DNA from: an uncultured Bacteroidales bacterium
Lineage (GTDB): Bacteria; Bacteroidota; Bacteroidia; Bacteroidales; Paludibacteraceae
Assembly: GCA_903929065.1 (NCBI GenBank)
Contig: CAIYTJ010000718.1
Span: 1-16,316, forward strand
Direction: 5' to 3'
DNA length: 16,316 bases
Shown here: one piece after another, positions 1 through 7,407 of the stretch
How positions within the stretch are numbered: position 1 is the first letter of the stretch
Layout: every line of letters begins with the position of its first letter
The notes under the pieces: generated by a model
What the model was told of the DNA's origin: nothing
Database searches by the model: none
Seen by the model: only the letters and a program-made list of their open reading frames with translations
Position numbers and translations under genes: made by a program

Positions 1-200
1 ATTAAAATACAATTGTATTATATTATATATACATTACAGGTAGGTTGCTTTAAGAAGATTAAGTATTCCGGATTATTCTGATGACTAGAATCAGCCAATA
101 TAAAAATACCATAAATTTTTGTGGAAAGAAACGGACAGAAACAATTAATCAAATATGCCGGTAATGTTTCCCGGCATTTTTATATTGACTCAGAAGATAT
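1..200. other. AT-rich intergenic region without a gene
   Basis: I find no convincing coding frame on either strand. The only clear structure is the hairpin at 151-181, listed separately. The left part is very AT-rich. A weak short dyad (CTGAT/ATCAG around 79-95) is too small to interpret. Confidence 0.6.
151..183. terminator. Hairpin terminator downstream of the TonB-C gene pair
   Basis: ATGCCGG (155-161) pairs with CCGGCAT (171-177) around a 9-nt loop. The flanking AAA (151-153) and TTT (179-181) can extend the stem past one mismatch. The best T-run follows on the plus strand (TTTTTATAT), so it could stop transcription entering from the left. It also lies 20 nt past the stop of the minus-strand gene at 201 and may act in both directions. 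Orientation is uncertain. Confidence 0.65.
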
Positions 201-812
201 TTAAAGATTAAACCCAACAACTAAAGTATACCATACCGGTACATTAAATCCATTTTGCTTACCGGGAATAAAATCAGGAAATAGATTGACTACTCGTAGA
301 GCTTCTAAATCATATTCAGGATTGAAACTTCGTAAAACTTCTGCTCTTTCAACTTTTCCCTTTGAACTAACTACAAACCGGACTAACACAGTACCTTGAA
401 CACTGTTTGGACACCTTACATTCTTTTTAATAAATGTCAATAATTTTTCTACTCCCCCCGGAAATTCCGGCATTTGTTCTATAACCTGATAAATCTTTCG
501 CGGTTCTGAAACTAACTTGATAGAATCCTCCTTGCTCAACACTTTTGTTTTAATTATCATCATTCCATATTTTACATTTTTACCGAACTTTGCAACCATG
601 TCCGCATTAATCTTCGGATTGGGTTCAACATAATTAACCGACACAACAGTATTATAATCAATGGTAGATAAATCAAATTCAGGAGGCATGATTTTACCAT
701 TTATTATTTTTACTGCTTTCTGTCTATTAATTTCTGCCGATACTGAATTTCCTAAAGCAATTAATAGCACGATAGCGATGGTGGCTACGATGTTGGATAA
801 TGGTGTTTTCAT
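201..812 (-). CDS. Secreted TonB C-terminal-domain protein with plug-like module
   Basis: Predicted periplasmic protein of 203 aa. Residues 1-26 form a signal peptide (hydrophobic core IVLLIALG, likely cut after SVSA). Residues 34-91 form a plug-like module (INGKIMPPEFDL, then a degenerate FGKNVKYG). Residues 107-203 are a complete TonB-C domain: FPGG, GTVLVRFVVSSKGKVERAE, EALRVV, FIPGKQNG and the closing VWYTL. There is no proline-rich spacer or stable N-terminal anchor, so it is not a standard energy-transducing TonB. Its start lies 26 nt after the stop of the larger TonB-C gene at 839-2392, so the two are probably co-transcribed. Its TonB-C domain most resembles the third one of that neighbour, which points to a local duplication. 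The family is clear; the cellular role is unknown. Confidence 0.85.
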   Translation of the reverse strand: MKTPLSNIVATIAIVLLIALGNSVSAEINRQKAVKIINGKIMPPEFDLSTIDYNTVVSVNYVEPNPKINADMVAKFGKNVKYGMMIIKTKVLSKEDSIKLVSEPRKIYQVIEQMPEFPGGVEKLLTFIKKNVRCPNSVQGTVLVRFVVSSKGKVERAEVLRSFNPEYDLEALRVVNLFPDFIPGKQNGFNVPVWYTLVVGFNL

Positions 813-838
813 GGGATATGATTAAATTTTTATTCAAA

Positions 839-2392
839 TCATTTACTATTAAATCTAATGGGTAGCGTATACCAGACTGCTACTTCCATTCCGTTTTGAC
901 TTCCCGGAATAAAATCAGGGATATGACTAACCACGCGCAACGCTTCCTTGTCGCATTCGGGGTCGAGGCTAAGTCTGATTTCGGGTCTGCATACTTTCCC
1001 TCTTGAACTTACAACAAACCTTACAATTACTAATCCCGACACATCGTTTGGACACCTGACATTTGCTTTGACATATTCCAGCATTTTATATTCTCCTCCC
1101 GGAAAACGGGGCATTTGTTCTACAATTTGATAAACTTTTTCGTCCATTGGAGTCTCCAGTTTGAACTCAAAGGGCAGGGTATACATCGAATTTACTTTTA
1201 TTCCATCCTGTTCAGCCGGAATCCAGTCAGGAAATTTGCAAATCACATCCAACGCTGCTTCATTCAATACCTGATCAACATTACTGATTATTCTGGGATT
1301 TCTGACTTTCCCTGATTTATCAATGATGAACTGGATTTCAACTTTCCCTTGAATGTTATTCGTCCGTGCATAAAGTGGATATACCAGCATGTTATTAATA
1401 AATTCCATGGCCAGTTTTTCTCCCCCGGGATATTTTGGGCCTTTATTCAGTTTTACAAAAACATAATTGTTGTCGTCAATCTTAATTTGGCTATTCAACG
1501 TATCCGGAGTAACTTTATAATCTTTATCATTGATCACAATGGCGCCATTTTCGGCTCCTTTTCCATATTGAAGTTTGAGTTTTTGTTTGGCGGCATTCGA
1601 TTCCGGTTTTATCAGTGCAATAATTTCGGCTTTCGCCATATCTATTTTTGATAAATCGAAAGTTGCCGGCATTCTTTTCCCGTTATAAACCACAATCGTT
1701 GCTTCACTGGGCGTCCACTCCTCTTTTTGTTTGTATGTAATGTCAGAACCTTCCTGTTTGAAAGTTATCGGCATCGTATACCATACCGACACATTCTTAC
1801 CATTTTGTGTCCCCGGAATAAATGCCGGCAGCAATTTTATAATGCGTAATGCTTCTTTGTCGCACGAAGGATCCAAGCTCCTCATTATTTCAGCTTTCTC
1901 CACTTTACCCGTTTCGCTGACTACAAATCGTGCCACAACCTTTCCCTGAACTCCATTCTTTATTGCATCCGATGGATATCGTACATTTGTTTGAATAAAC
2001 TTCAACATTTCAAAATCACCACCAGGAAACTGAGGCATACTTTCAACAACTGTAAAAACTTCAGTTTTATGTCCTCCTTTCTGTATAACTTCGGAATTGG
2101 AACCGAATGTATTAATGAAAACAATTCCATTTTTTGCATTTTCACCATATTTGGTTACTAATGCCAGATCTTTGCGAACTGAATCGGGTTTAATAACATA
2201 GACTGATTTAGCTGATCCATTCTCAATGGTATTTAAATCATAATCATTTGAAACAATTTTTTCATCAACAACTTTGACTGCTTTGTGATAATCAAAATTC
2301 TTTGGAAGCAACTGAACTATTTGTGCATGGAGCGAACCTGTATAAAGAAACAGGAAAAGTATAGTGGAAAAAAAAGTTGTGAGTTTTTTCAT
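839..2392 (-). CDS. Secreted protein with three TonB-C domains and two plug-like modules
   Basis: Predicted periplasmic protein of 517 aa. Residues 1-23 are a signal peptide (cleavage LHA/Q). The order is: plug-like module A (39-96), TonB-C1 (112-212), plug-like module B (233-290), TonB-C2 (311-411), TonB-C3 (420-515). Each TonB-C has FPGG or YPGG, a strand of the form GKVxxRFVV, a (F/W)IPxxQ(N/D)G turn and a closing YTLP or YTMP strand. The modules share GKxMPxxFDLxxI and YGxxAxNG. TonB-C domains normally bind the TonB box of outer-membrane receptors, but this protein lacks the membrane anchor and ExbB/D-contacting helix of a true TonB. A TTTG-N20-TAAATTTG promoter lies just upstream, separate from blaR1. 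Possible roles are a periplasmic scaffold or a modulator of TonB-dependent transport; I cannot choose between them. Confidence 0.85.
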   Translation of the reverse strand: MKKLTTFFSTILFLFLYTGSLHAQIVQLLPKNFDYHKAVKVVDEKIVSNDYDLNTIENGSAKSVYVIKPDSVRKDLALVTKYGENAKNGIVFINTFGSNSEVIQKGGHKTEVFTVVESMPQFPGGDFEMLKFIQTNVRYPSDAIKNGVQGKVVARFVVSETGKVEKAEIMRSLDPSCDKEALRIIKLLPAFIPGTQNGKNVSVWYTMPITFKQEGSDITYKQKEEWTPSEATIVVYNGKRMPATFDLSKIDMAKAEIIALIKPESNAAKQKLKLQYGKGAENGAIVINDKDYKVTPDTLNSQIKIDDNNYVFVKLNKGPKYPGGEKLAMEFINNMLVYPLYARTNNIQGKVEIQFIIDKSGKVRNPRIISNVDQVLNEAALDVICKFPDWIPAEQDGIKVNSMYTLPFEFKLETPMDEKVYQIVEQMPRFPGGEYKMLEYVKANVRCPNDVSGLVIVRFVVSSRGKVCRPEIRLSLDPECDKEALRVVSHIPDFIPGSQNGMEVAVWYTLPIRFNSK

Positions 2393-2439
2393 GGAATATA
2401 ATTTTTAATCTAAAACCTATATCGTCACTTTTAAAAAGA

Positions 2440-2471
2440 CAAATTTACAATAAATTTTACATTAACACAAA
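2440..2471 (-). promoter_or_regulatory. Bacteroidota promoter for the TonB-C gene pair
   Basis: On the minus strand TTTG (2471-2468) is followed after exactly 20 nt by TAAATTTG (2447-2440), matching the Bacteroidota consensus TTTG-N19/20-TAnnTTTG. The start codon of the 517-aa gene lies about 48 nt downstream of the -7 element. The -33 TTTG is part of the T-run of the blaR1 terminator, so the two signals share bases. Confidence 0.7.
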
Positions 2472-2503
2472 AAAAAGCAGAAATGTTTTTTCATTTCTGC
2501 TTT
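2468..2503 (-). terminator. Rho-independent terminator after blaR1
   Basis: AAAGCAGAAATG (2474-2485) and CATTTCTGCTTT (2492-2503) form a perfect 12-bp stem around a 6-nt loop. On the minus strand the stem is followed by a run of Ts. It starts about 20 nt after the stop of the M56 gene and marks the end of the blaI-blaR1 operon. Confidence 0.85.
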
Positions 2504-2522
2504 CTTTCCGGTTCGGTGGTCT

Positions 2523-3938
2523 TTATTTCTTTGTTTCAATTTTAATTACACCGTTGGCAGCATCTTCGCCGTATTGGGCAACAAGTTCTGTTTTTTTCTT
2601 ATCATTGCCGGGTTTGATTACATTCATATTTAAAATAAATTCCGGTTTTATTGAGTTTAAATCGAATCCTTTTGGCATTTGCTTTCCATCCAAAATAATT
2701 ACCGGTGGCTTCTTAGCATCGAATTTGGTTTCAACTTTTTTATTGTCAACCCCAGTACCTGTTCTGATTATTTCAGTTTTTTCTACACCTCCATCTTTGG
2801 TAACAATGCATTTAATAGCAACCTGTTTATTATCAACAGGCAAATTCTTTTCATCCAATGATTTATCATTTTTAGAAATATAATCCATCAAATCCTGCTG
2901 ATTGCCTTCGAAATTAGTAAGTACTTTTACATTTTCGGTCACCTTACCATTATTGTTTTCGGTAGTTGTAATTATGGTACTGTCATTTCTGACAATAACT
3001 TTCACTGTTTTTTTCTTTTTCACTATTTTAGTGCTGTCATCAGTGTCAGCAATCACTTTCCTGGTTTTGGTAACTACTGTTTGTGCATTGCTCGAAAGCA
3101 CTAAAACCAATGCCAGCGGCACGATAAGCGAGTATTTCAACAGCCCCGCTTTCGCTGTTTTTTGTTGATTCATCATGATAATTCTTTTTTTAATTGGTAG
3201 AACATTAAATTTATTGACTAATGGTACGTTTGGTATCTGATAAGATAATTGTAATAAATGATATTGATAATCCCTGGTGTCGAAACCGGATTGCAACACT
3301 TTGTTGTCGGCCAGAAATTCCAGGTTCTGACGGATTTCGCGCTTTAATAACCACGCTGCCGGATTAAACCAACACACAATGGTAAGCAATTCGCCCAGCA
3401 ACACATCCAGGCTGTGCATTTGGCGTGCATGCGTTTTTTCGTGGGCAAGTATTTGATGGGCTTCCGGTTCGGTATGCAACGCCGGATTCATAAAAATCAG
3501 GTTGAAAAAGGAGAATGGCGTAATGCTTTGGGCCACTTCGACAATTCTGTTTCCAAACAGGTTTCCCGTTTTACCTTTCAGTTTCCATTTGAAAATAGAA
3601 ACCAATTGTACGCACATCCTGACCACAAAAAAAGCTGCTACCGACAAATAAATTGCATAAACAATATTTCTGAGAGTAAAGATGGAAGTGGGTGCTGCAG
3701 TTACTGTCAGGCTTTTCAGATTGATATAGCCTGCCATAAAAACCTGCACAGTTTCCTGCTTTTCGAGCCAGCCTGCCAGTGAAATAAAAGGATAAACCGC
3801 TGCCAACAAAATGCTCGAAACAAGATATATCCGGCGTGCATTCCAGAATGTATCTTTGGCAAGGACAAAACGGTAAATCAGGTAAAACAACGCTATCGCG
3901 ATATTTACTTTCACAAAATAGATTTCGATGGTGTTCAT
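2523..3938 (-). CDS. BlaR1-like M56 family membrane metallopeptidase (antirepressor)
   Basis: A 471-aa sensor/antirepressor of the BlaR1/MecR1 family, which senses an envelope signal and, in characterised members, leads to proteolysis of the partner BlaI repressor. Membrane segments lie near 6-25, 38-57, 92-112 and 266-285. The zinc-protease motif HEKTH is at 166-170, with a likely third ligand Glu at 207 in NLEFLAD. The tail after 285 would be periplasmic. It has no penicillin-binding domain (no SxxK/KTG set). Instead residues about 343-400 look like a shortened TonB-C domain (LMDYISKND, then IVTKDGGVEKTEIIRTG, without the closing WYT strand), and 413-470 form a plug-like module ending in YGEDAANGVIKIETK. 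Its ATG overlaps the blaI stop (ATGA), so translation is coupled. The signal sensed is probably not a beta-lactam; that is inference. Confidence 0.9.
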   Translation of the reverse strand: MNTIEIYFVKVNIAIALFYLIYRFVLAKDTFWNARRIYLVSSILLAAVYPFISLAGWLEKQETVQVFMAGYINLKSLTVTAAPTSIFTLRNIVYAIYLSVAAFFVVRMCVQLVSIFKWKLKGKTGNLFGNRIVEVAQSITPFSFFNLIFMNPALHTEPEAHQILAHEKTHARQMHSLDVLLGELLTIVCWFNPAAWLLKREIRQNLEFLADNKVLQSGFDTRDYQYHLLQLSYQIPNVPLVNKFNVLPIKKRIIMMNQQKTAKAGLLKYSLIVPLALVLVLSSNAQTVVTKTRKVIADTDDSTKIVKKKKTVKVIVRNDSTIITTTENNNGKVTENVKVLTNFEGNQQDLMDYISKNDKSLDEKNLPVDNKQVAIKCIVTKDGGVEKTEIIRTGTGVDNKKVETKFDAKKPPVIILDGKQMPKGFDLNSIKPEFILNMNVIKPGNDKKKTELVAQYGEDAANGVIKIETKK

Positions 3939-4291
3939 TTCTTTTCGATGAGTTTAATGATTTCCTGTAATTCTTCGGCTGATATTTTCTGCTTTTCAAC
4001 AAAAAAACTGACCATCTCTTTATACGAATTCTCGAAATAGTTTTGCACAATGCCCGACATAAATTTCGATTTGTAGTCATGTTGGTCCATTACCGGACTA
4101 TACTCCGAAGTGTTCCCGTAACGGATTCCTTTCACATATCCTTTCCGTTCAAGATTTTTGACGATGGATGCCACCGTGGTATAAGGCGGACGCGGTTCAT
4201 CCATTCGTTGGATAAAATCCTTGATAAATCCCTTCCCCTTCTGAAAAATAATCAGCATTAATTCTTCTTCCTGGTTGGTTAGTTTTTCCAT
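3935..4291 (-). CDS. BlaI/MecI/CopY-family transcriptional repressor
   Basis: A 118-aa winged-helix repressor. Residues 1-70 form the DNA-binding domain (TNQEEELMLIIF, then YTTVASIVKNLERKGYV as recognition helix and wing). The C-terminal helices (about 74-118) serve dimerisation. Family members are inactivated by cleavage in this C-terminal part. By eye the Staphylococcus Asn-Phe scissile pair lines up with Phe96-Phe97, so cleavage specificity may differ. The gene overlaps blaR1 by 4 nt and forms the first gene of a two-gene operon. Tandem dyads directly upstream (4328-4363) are the expected autoregulatory operators. Confidence 0.92.
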   Translation of the reverse strand: MEKLTNQEEELMLIIFQKGKGFIKDFIQRMDEPRPPYTTVASIVKNLERKGYVKGIRYGNTSEYSPVMDQHDYKSKFMSGIVQNYFENSYKEMVSFFVEKQKISAEELQEIIKLIEKK

Positions 4292-4327
4292 ATGGATAGT
4301 TTTTAAATCGTCTTTACTTTTAGTTGA

Positions 4328-4344
4328 TTACGAAATCTTCGCAA
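4328..4344. promoter_or_regulatory. Predicted BlaI operator, dyad 1
   Basis: TTACGAA (4328-4334), 3-nt spacer, TTCGCAA (4338-4344): a 17-bp dyad with one mismatch. It overlaps the first bases of the predicted blaI -7 element on the transcription-start side. Assignment to BlaI is inferred from position, symmetry and the paired copy 19 bp away. Confidence 0.65.
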
Positions 4345-4375
4345 ATCTACGAACTTTTCGTAATAAGTATTCAAC
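4342..4375 (-). promoter_or_regulatory. Predicted blaI-blaR1 promoter
   Basis: The minus strand reads TAGATTTG at 4349-4342, matching TAnnTTTG, with GTTG at 4375-4372 as a weak -33 element (22-nt spacer). The blaI start codon is about 50 nt downstream. Both flanking dyads overlap the promoter, so a bound repressor would block it. Confidence 0.6.
4347..4363. promoter_or_regulatory. Predicted BlaI operator, dyad 2
   Basis: CTACGAA (4347-4353), 3-nt spacer, TTCGTAA (4357-4363): a 17-bp dyad with one mismatch, centred 19 bp from dyad 1. It lies in the spacer between the -7 and -33 elements of the blaI promoter. The outer arms of the two dyads also form a perfect 9-bp inverted repeat (ATTACGAAA 4327-4335, TTTCGTAAT 4356-4364). 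Confidence 0.65.
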
Positions 4376-4438
4376 CCGACTAATCTTTTAATAATTTTTA
4401 AATATCATGATAAAAATGAACACTTCCATTTAAAATTG

Positions 4439-4446
4439 TATTTTTG
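4439..4446 (+). promoter_or_regulatory. Possible -7 element of the subtilase gene
   Basis: TATTTTTG fits TAnnTTTG, 20 nt before the ATG at 4467. No good -33 TTTG is seen about 20 nt upstream, so this is tentative. Confidence 0.4.
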
Positions 4447-4466
4447 TAGTATAAAACAAGTTGATT

Positions 4467-6119
4467 ATGGAAACAACTACCAAATTTAAAAGTATCATTG
4501 TGTTATTCTCATTTTTGATGTTGGGAATTTCAGCTTCTTTTCATGCACAAACCAATTATTATTTTTACGTTCAGTTTGCCAATAAAAAAAATTCACCATA
4601 TTCGCTTTCAAATCCTTCTGCGTATTTATCAGCACGAGCCATTGCCCGGCGGACGACATTTAGTATTCCTATCGATTCGACTGATTTGCCTGTAAATCCG
4701 GCTTATGTTTCGCAAATTGAAAACCTGGGTGTTCATGTTCATTGCGCCAGCAAATGGATGAATGGTGTAACGGTAAAACTGACCGATTCCACTAAAATGA
4801 GCCAGGTTCGCACGTTGCCGTTTGTAAAGTTTGTGCAATACACCGGGCTTCTTGTTGGTCCTGCTTTGGCACCGCCTGTAAAAGTCAAACAAGATCAAAA
4901 TGCTTTTAATTACGGTATTGCAGCCGGTCAAATCACTCAACTAAACGGCACTCATCTTCACGACGAAGGTTTTCGTGGAAAAGGAATTCATGTTGGTGTT
5001 ATTGATGCAGGTTTTACTAACGTAAATGTCAATACTGCTTTCGATAGCTTGCGTTTACAGGGTCGATTACTTGGAACAAAAGATGTTGTCAATCCGAATT
5101 CAAATATTTATTCGGAAGATACGCATGGAGCTATGGTATTATCGACTATGACCGGAAATTTACCGGGACAATATCTGGGAACTGCTCCCGATGCTTCATT
5201 TTGGCTGATTCGTACCGAATACAGCCCGACCGAATATAAAGTTGAAACTGATTTCTGGTGTTCGGGCATCGAATTTGCCGACAGTGTTGGGGTTGACATT
5301 GCCACTTCTTCGTTGGGATATTATACATTCGATGATCCAACCATGAGTTTCTCGTATGCGGACATGACAGGTAAAGTTTCCCGTGCCAGCCGGGCTGCCA
5401 CCATTGCCAGCAAAAAAGGAATTGTGGTGTTGGTTGCAGCCGGAAATGAAGGACAATCGACATGGCATTATATTGGTTCGCCCGCCGATGCCGATGGAAT
5501 TATTTCGGTTGGTGCTGTAACTTCAACCGGAGTCCCAAGTACTTTTAGTTCATTCGGTCCAAGTTACGATGGTCGTGTAAAACCTGAAATTTGTGCCACC
5601 GGAACAAGTTCGGCTTTGGTAAATACAAGCGGAACTCCTTCATACGGCAACGGGACTTCTTTTGCAACGCCTATTATGGCGGGGATGATGGCATGTTTGC
5701 TGCAAAAATATAAATCCATCAATCCGAATCCGTCTGTTCAGTCATTATTACAATCGGTTTTTAAAACCGGTAACCTTTTTAGTAGCCCGACGGCTCAAAT
5801 GGGCTACGGAATACCGGATTTTATGGCTGCCGAACAAAACTTATTCACTTTAAATTCCGTACCTCAAACCAAAACCATCAATTTTGAAATTTCGTATAAT
5901 GAGGTATTTAAAACGTTAATTATCCGGCTTCCCAACGGAAACACTCCGCAAAATGCTTCAGTAAAAATCTATTCTGTTATGGGTAAAATGCTGGTCAATC
6001 AACCGGTTACAGATTCTCCGATTGTTCTGCGAACTTTTAATTTTACTCCAGGAATTTATGCCGTTTGCATTACAGAGAATGGAAAAACAGAAACGAGAAA
6101 GATAGTAATTAGTAGGTAG
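4467..6119 (+). CDS. Secreted subtilisin-like (S8) serine protease with T9SS sorting domain
   Basis: An exported protease of 550 aa. I place the start at ATG 4467; a TTG two codons earlier is less likely. Residues 1-27 are a signal peptide (cleavage HA/Q). Residues 30-130 resemble the N-terminal prodomain found in Bacteroidota S8 proteins (NSPYSLSNPSAYLSARA). The catalytic triad is Asp180 (VGVIDAG), His220 (THGA) and Ser398 (GTSFATP), with oxyanion Asn327 (AAGNEG). Residues about 470-550 form a type A C-terminal sorting domain (IYSVMGKML, FNFTPGIYAV, closing KIVISR), which directs substrates through the type IX secretion system to the surface or medium. The gene is divergent from blaI and 58 nt upstream of xseA. 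Its last codons lie in a 7-nt-period repeat. Substrate unknown. Confidence 0.93.
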   Translation: METTTKFKSIIVLFSFLMLGISASFHAQTNYYFYVQFANKKNSPYSLSNPSAYLSARAIARRTTFSIPIDSTDLPVNPAYVSQIENLGVHVHCASKWMNGVTVKLTDSTKMSQVRTLPFVKFVQYTGLLVGPALAPPVKVKQDQNAFNYGIAAGQITQLNGTHLHDEGFRGKGIHVGVIDAGFTNVNVNTAFDSLRLQGRLLGTKDVVNPNSNIYSEDTHGAMVLSTMTGNLPGQYLGTAPDASFWLIRTEYSPTEYKVETDFWCSGIEFADSVGVDIATSSLGYYTFDDPTMSFSYADMTGKVSRASRAATIASKKGIVVLVAAGNEGQSTWHYIGSPADADGIISVGAVTSTGVPSTFSSFGPSYDGRVKPEICATGTSSALVNTSGTPSYGNGTSFATPIMAGMMACLLQKYKSINPNPSVQSLLQSVFKTGNLFSSPTAQMGYGIPDFMAAEQNLFTLNSVPQTKTINFEISYNEVFKTLIIRLPNGNTPQNASVKIYSVMGKMLVNQPVTDSPIVLRTFNFTPGIYAVCITENGKTETRKIVISR

Positions 6120-6144
6120 TCGGTAATTTTTAGTCGGCAGTTGT
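6103..6144. repeat. Degenerate 7-nt-period repeat at the subtilase stop codon
   Basis: Six units in register: TAGTAAT, TAGTAGG, TAGTCGG, TAATTTT, TAGTCGG, CAGTTGT. The array starts within the final codons of the protease (V-I-S-R-stop) and runs into the gap before xseA. It resembles in period and composition the CAGTTAG array at 11676-11710. Confidence 0.55.
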
Positions 6145-6177
6145 TTTTAAAAACATCAAACTTTACAAACTAAACAA

Positions 6178-7407
6178 ATGAATTCCATATCTCTTTCCGA
6201 ACTCACTTCCCAAATTCAGGAAACTATCCGGTTGAATTTCGATTCGACGGTTTGGATTCGTGCTGAAATAAGTGAGTTGCGCGAAAACCCGGGCGGTCAT
6301 TGCTATCTGGAACTGATTGAAAAAGATAAAGATTCAGATGCGCTTCTGGCAAAGACAAAAGCAACAATTTGGGCTTCTACTTTCCGCATGTTGAAACCAT
6401 ACTTTGAAAGTAGTACCGGACAAACGCTTCGTTCGGGGTTGAATGTATTGATAGCTGTTTCGGTTGAGTTTCACGGTGTCTATGGATTCAGCCTTAATAT
6501 CCACGACATTGACCCGACTTTTACCATTGGTGAAATGGCGGCACGAAGGCTGCAGATTATTCGAAAGCTGGAAGCGGATGGAATTGTTGATATGAACATG
6601 CAGCTTGAATTTCCAAAGCTTCCGCAACGGTTGGCCATTATTTCTTCGGCTACAGCTGCCGGTTATGGTGATTTTAGCGACCAACTAAGAAACGATGAAT
6701 TACATTTTGCATTTTATCCAAAACTATTTCGGGCCATAATGCAGGGCGACCAAGCTGAGAAATCAATCATTTCGGCTTTGGAAAAGATCTATGAAAATAT
6801 TGATTTGTTTGATGTGGTGGTTATTATCCGCGGTGGTGGTGCAACGACTGATCTGGCTTGTTTTGATTCATATGAACTGGCGTTGAATTGCGCCCAGTTT
6901 CCGCTGCCAATCATTGCAGGAATCGGTCACCAGCGCGATATTTCCATTTTGGATATGGTGGCACATACAAGCGTAAAAACTCCAACTGCAGCCGCTGAGT
7001 TTTTAATTTCAGTCATGCAGGAAGCCGAAAACCAGGTAGTAAATTTAGTGGCAGACATTCAGGATATAATAAAAAATAAAATTGAAAACGAAGTTCGCTT
7101 CTTTGACCAAACCCAGATGAGAATCAAACAAAATCTCAGAAGTTGGGTTGTTCAGAAATCGTATGTGCTGGAACGGCAGAAAAGCCGGTTGAAATCCGCA
7201 TTGAAAATGCAACTGCTGAAACAAACCAACCGGCTTTCATTGCTCGAAAAAAACATTGAAACGCATTCACCGGCGTTCCTGCTAAAACACGGTTATACAA
7301 TTACGACTCTTGACGGAAAACGGATTACTTCTTCAAAACAAGTCAAACAAGGCGATAAAATTCGTACTTTTGTGGTGGATGGAGATTTTGGAAGTGAGGT
7401 AAACTAA
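6178..7407 (+). CDS. xseA: Exodeoxyribonuclease VII large subunit
   Basis: Large subunit of exonuclease VII, which degrades single-stranded DNA in repair. At 409 aa it is somewhat shorter than the Escherichia coli protein. Residues 1-115 form the OB-fold DNA-binding domain (VWIRAEISELRENPGGHCYLEL). The central nuclease domain holds Asp165 (GYGDF), RGGG 218-221 and the GHQRD motif with His251 and Asp254. Residues about 275-370 form the long coiled coil that binds XseB, and a short C-terminal segment closes the protein (KHGYTITTLDGK). The start at ATG 6178 puts the conserved N-terminus in place. The small subunit gene xseB, often the next gene, is not here; folB follows after 43 nt instead. Confidence 0.95.
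   Translation: MNSISLSELTSQIQETIRLNFDSTVWIRAEISELRENPGGHCYLELIEKDKDSDALLAKTKATIWASTFRMLKPYFESSTGQTLRSGLNVLIAVSVEFHGVYGFSLNIHDIDPTFTIGEMAARRLQIIRKLEADGIVDMNMQLEFPKLPQRLAIISSATAAGYGDFSDQLRNDELHFAFYPKLFRAIMQGDQAEKSIISALEKIYENIDLFDVVVIIRGGGATTDLACFDSYELALNCAQFPLPIIAGIGHQRDISILDMVAHTSVKTPTAAAEFLISVMQEAENQVVNLVADIQDIIKNKIENEVRFFDQTQMRIKQNLRSWVVQKSYVLERQKSRLKSALKMQLLKQTNRLSLLEKNIETHSPAFLLKHGYTITTLDGKRITSSKQVKQGDKIRTFVVDGDFGSEVN

Noticed and set aside
1115..1949. Plus-strand open frames opposite the 517-aa TonB-C gene
   Set aside because: Their translations lack any recognisable fold, and the opposite strand carries a clearly repeated domain protein.
3571..4080. Long 169-aa minus-strand open frame across the blaI-blaR1 junction
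   Set aside because: It overlaps both genes in another frame, has low-complexity Cys/Ser/Arg-rich content and no domain. The two overlapped genes have clear family motifs.
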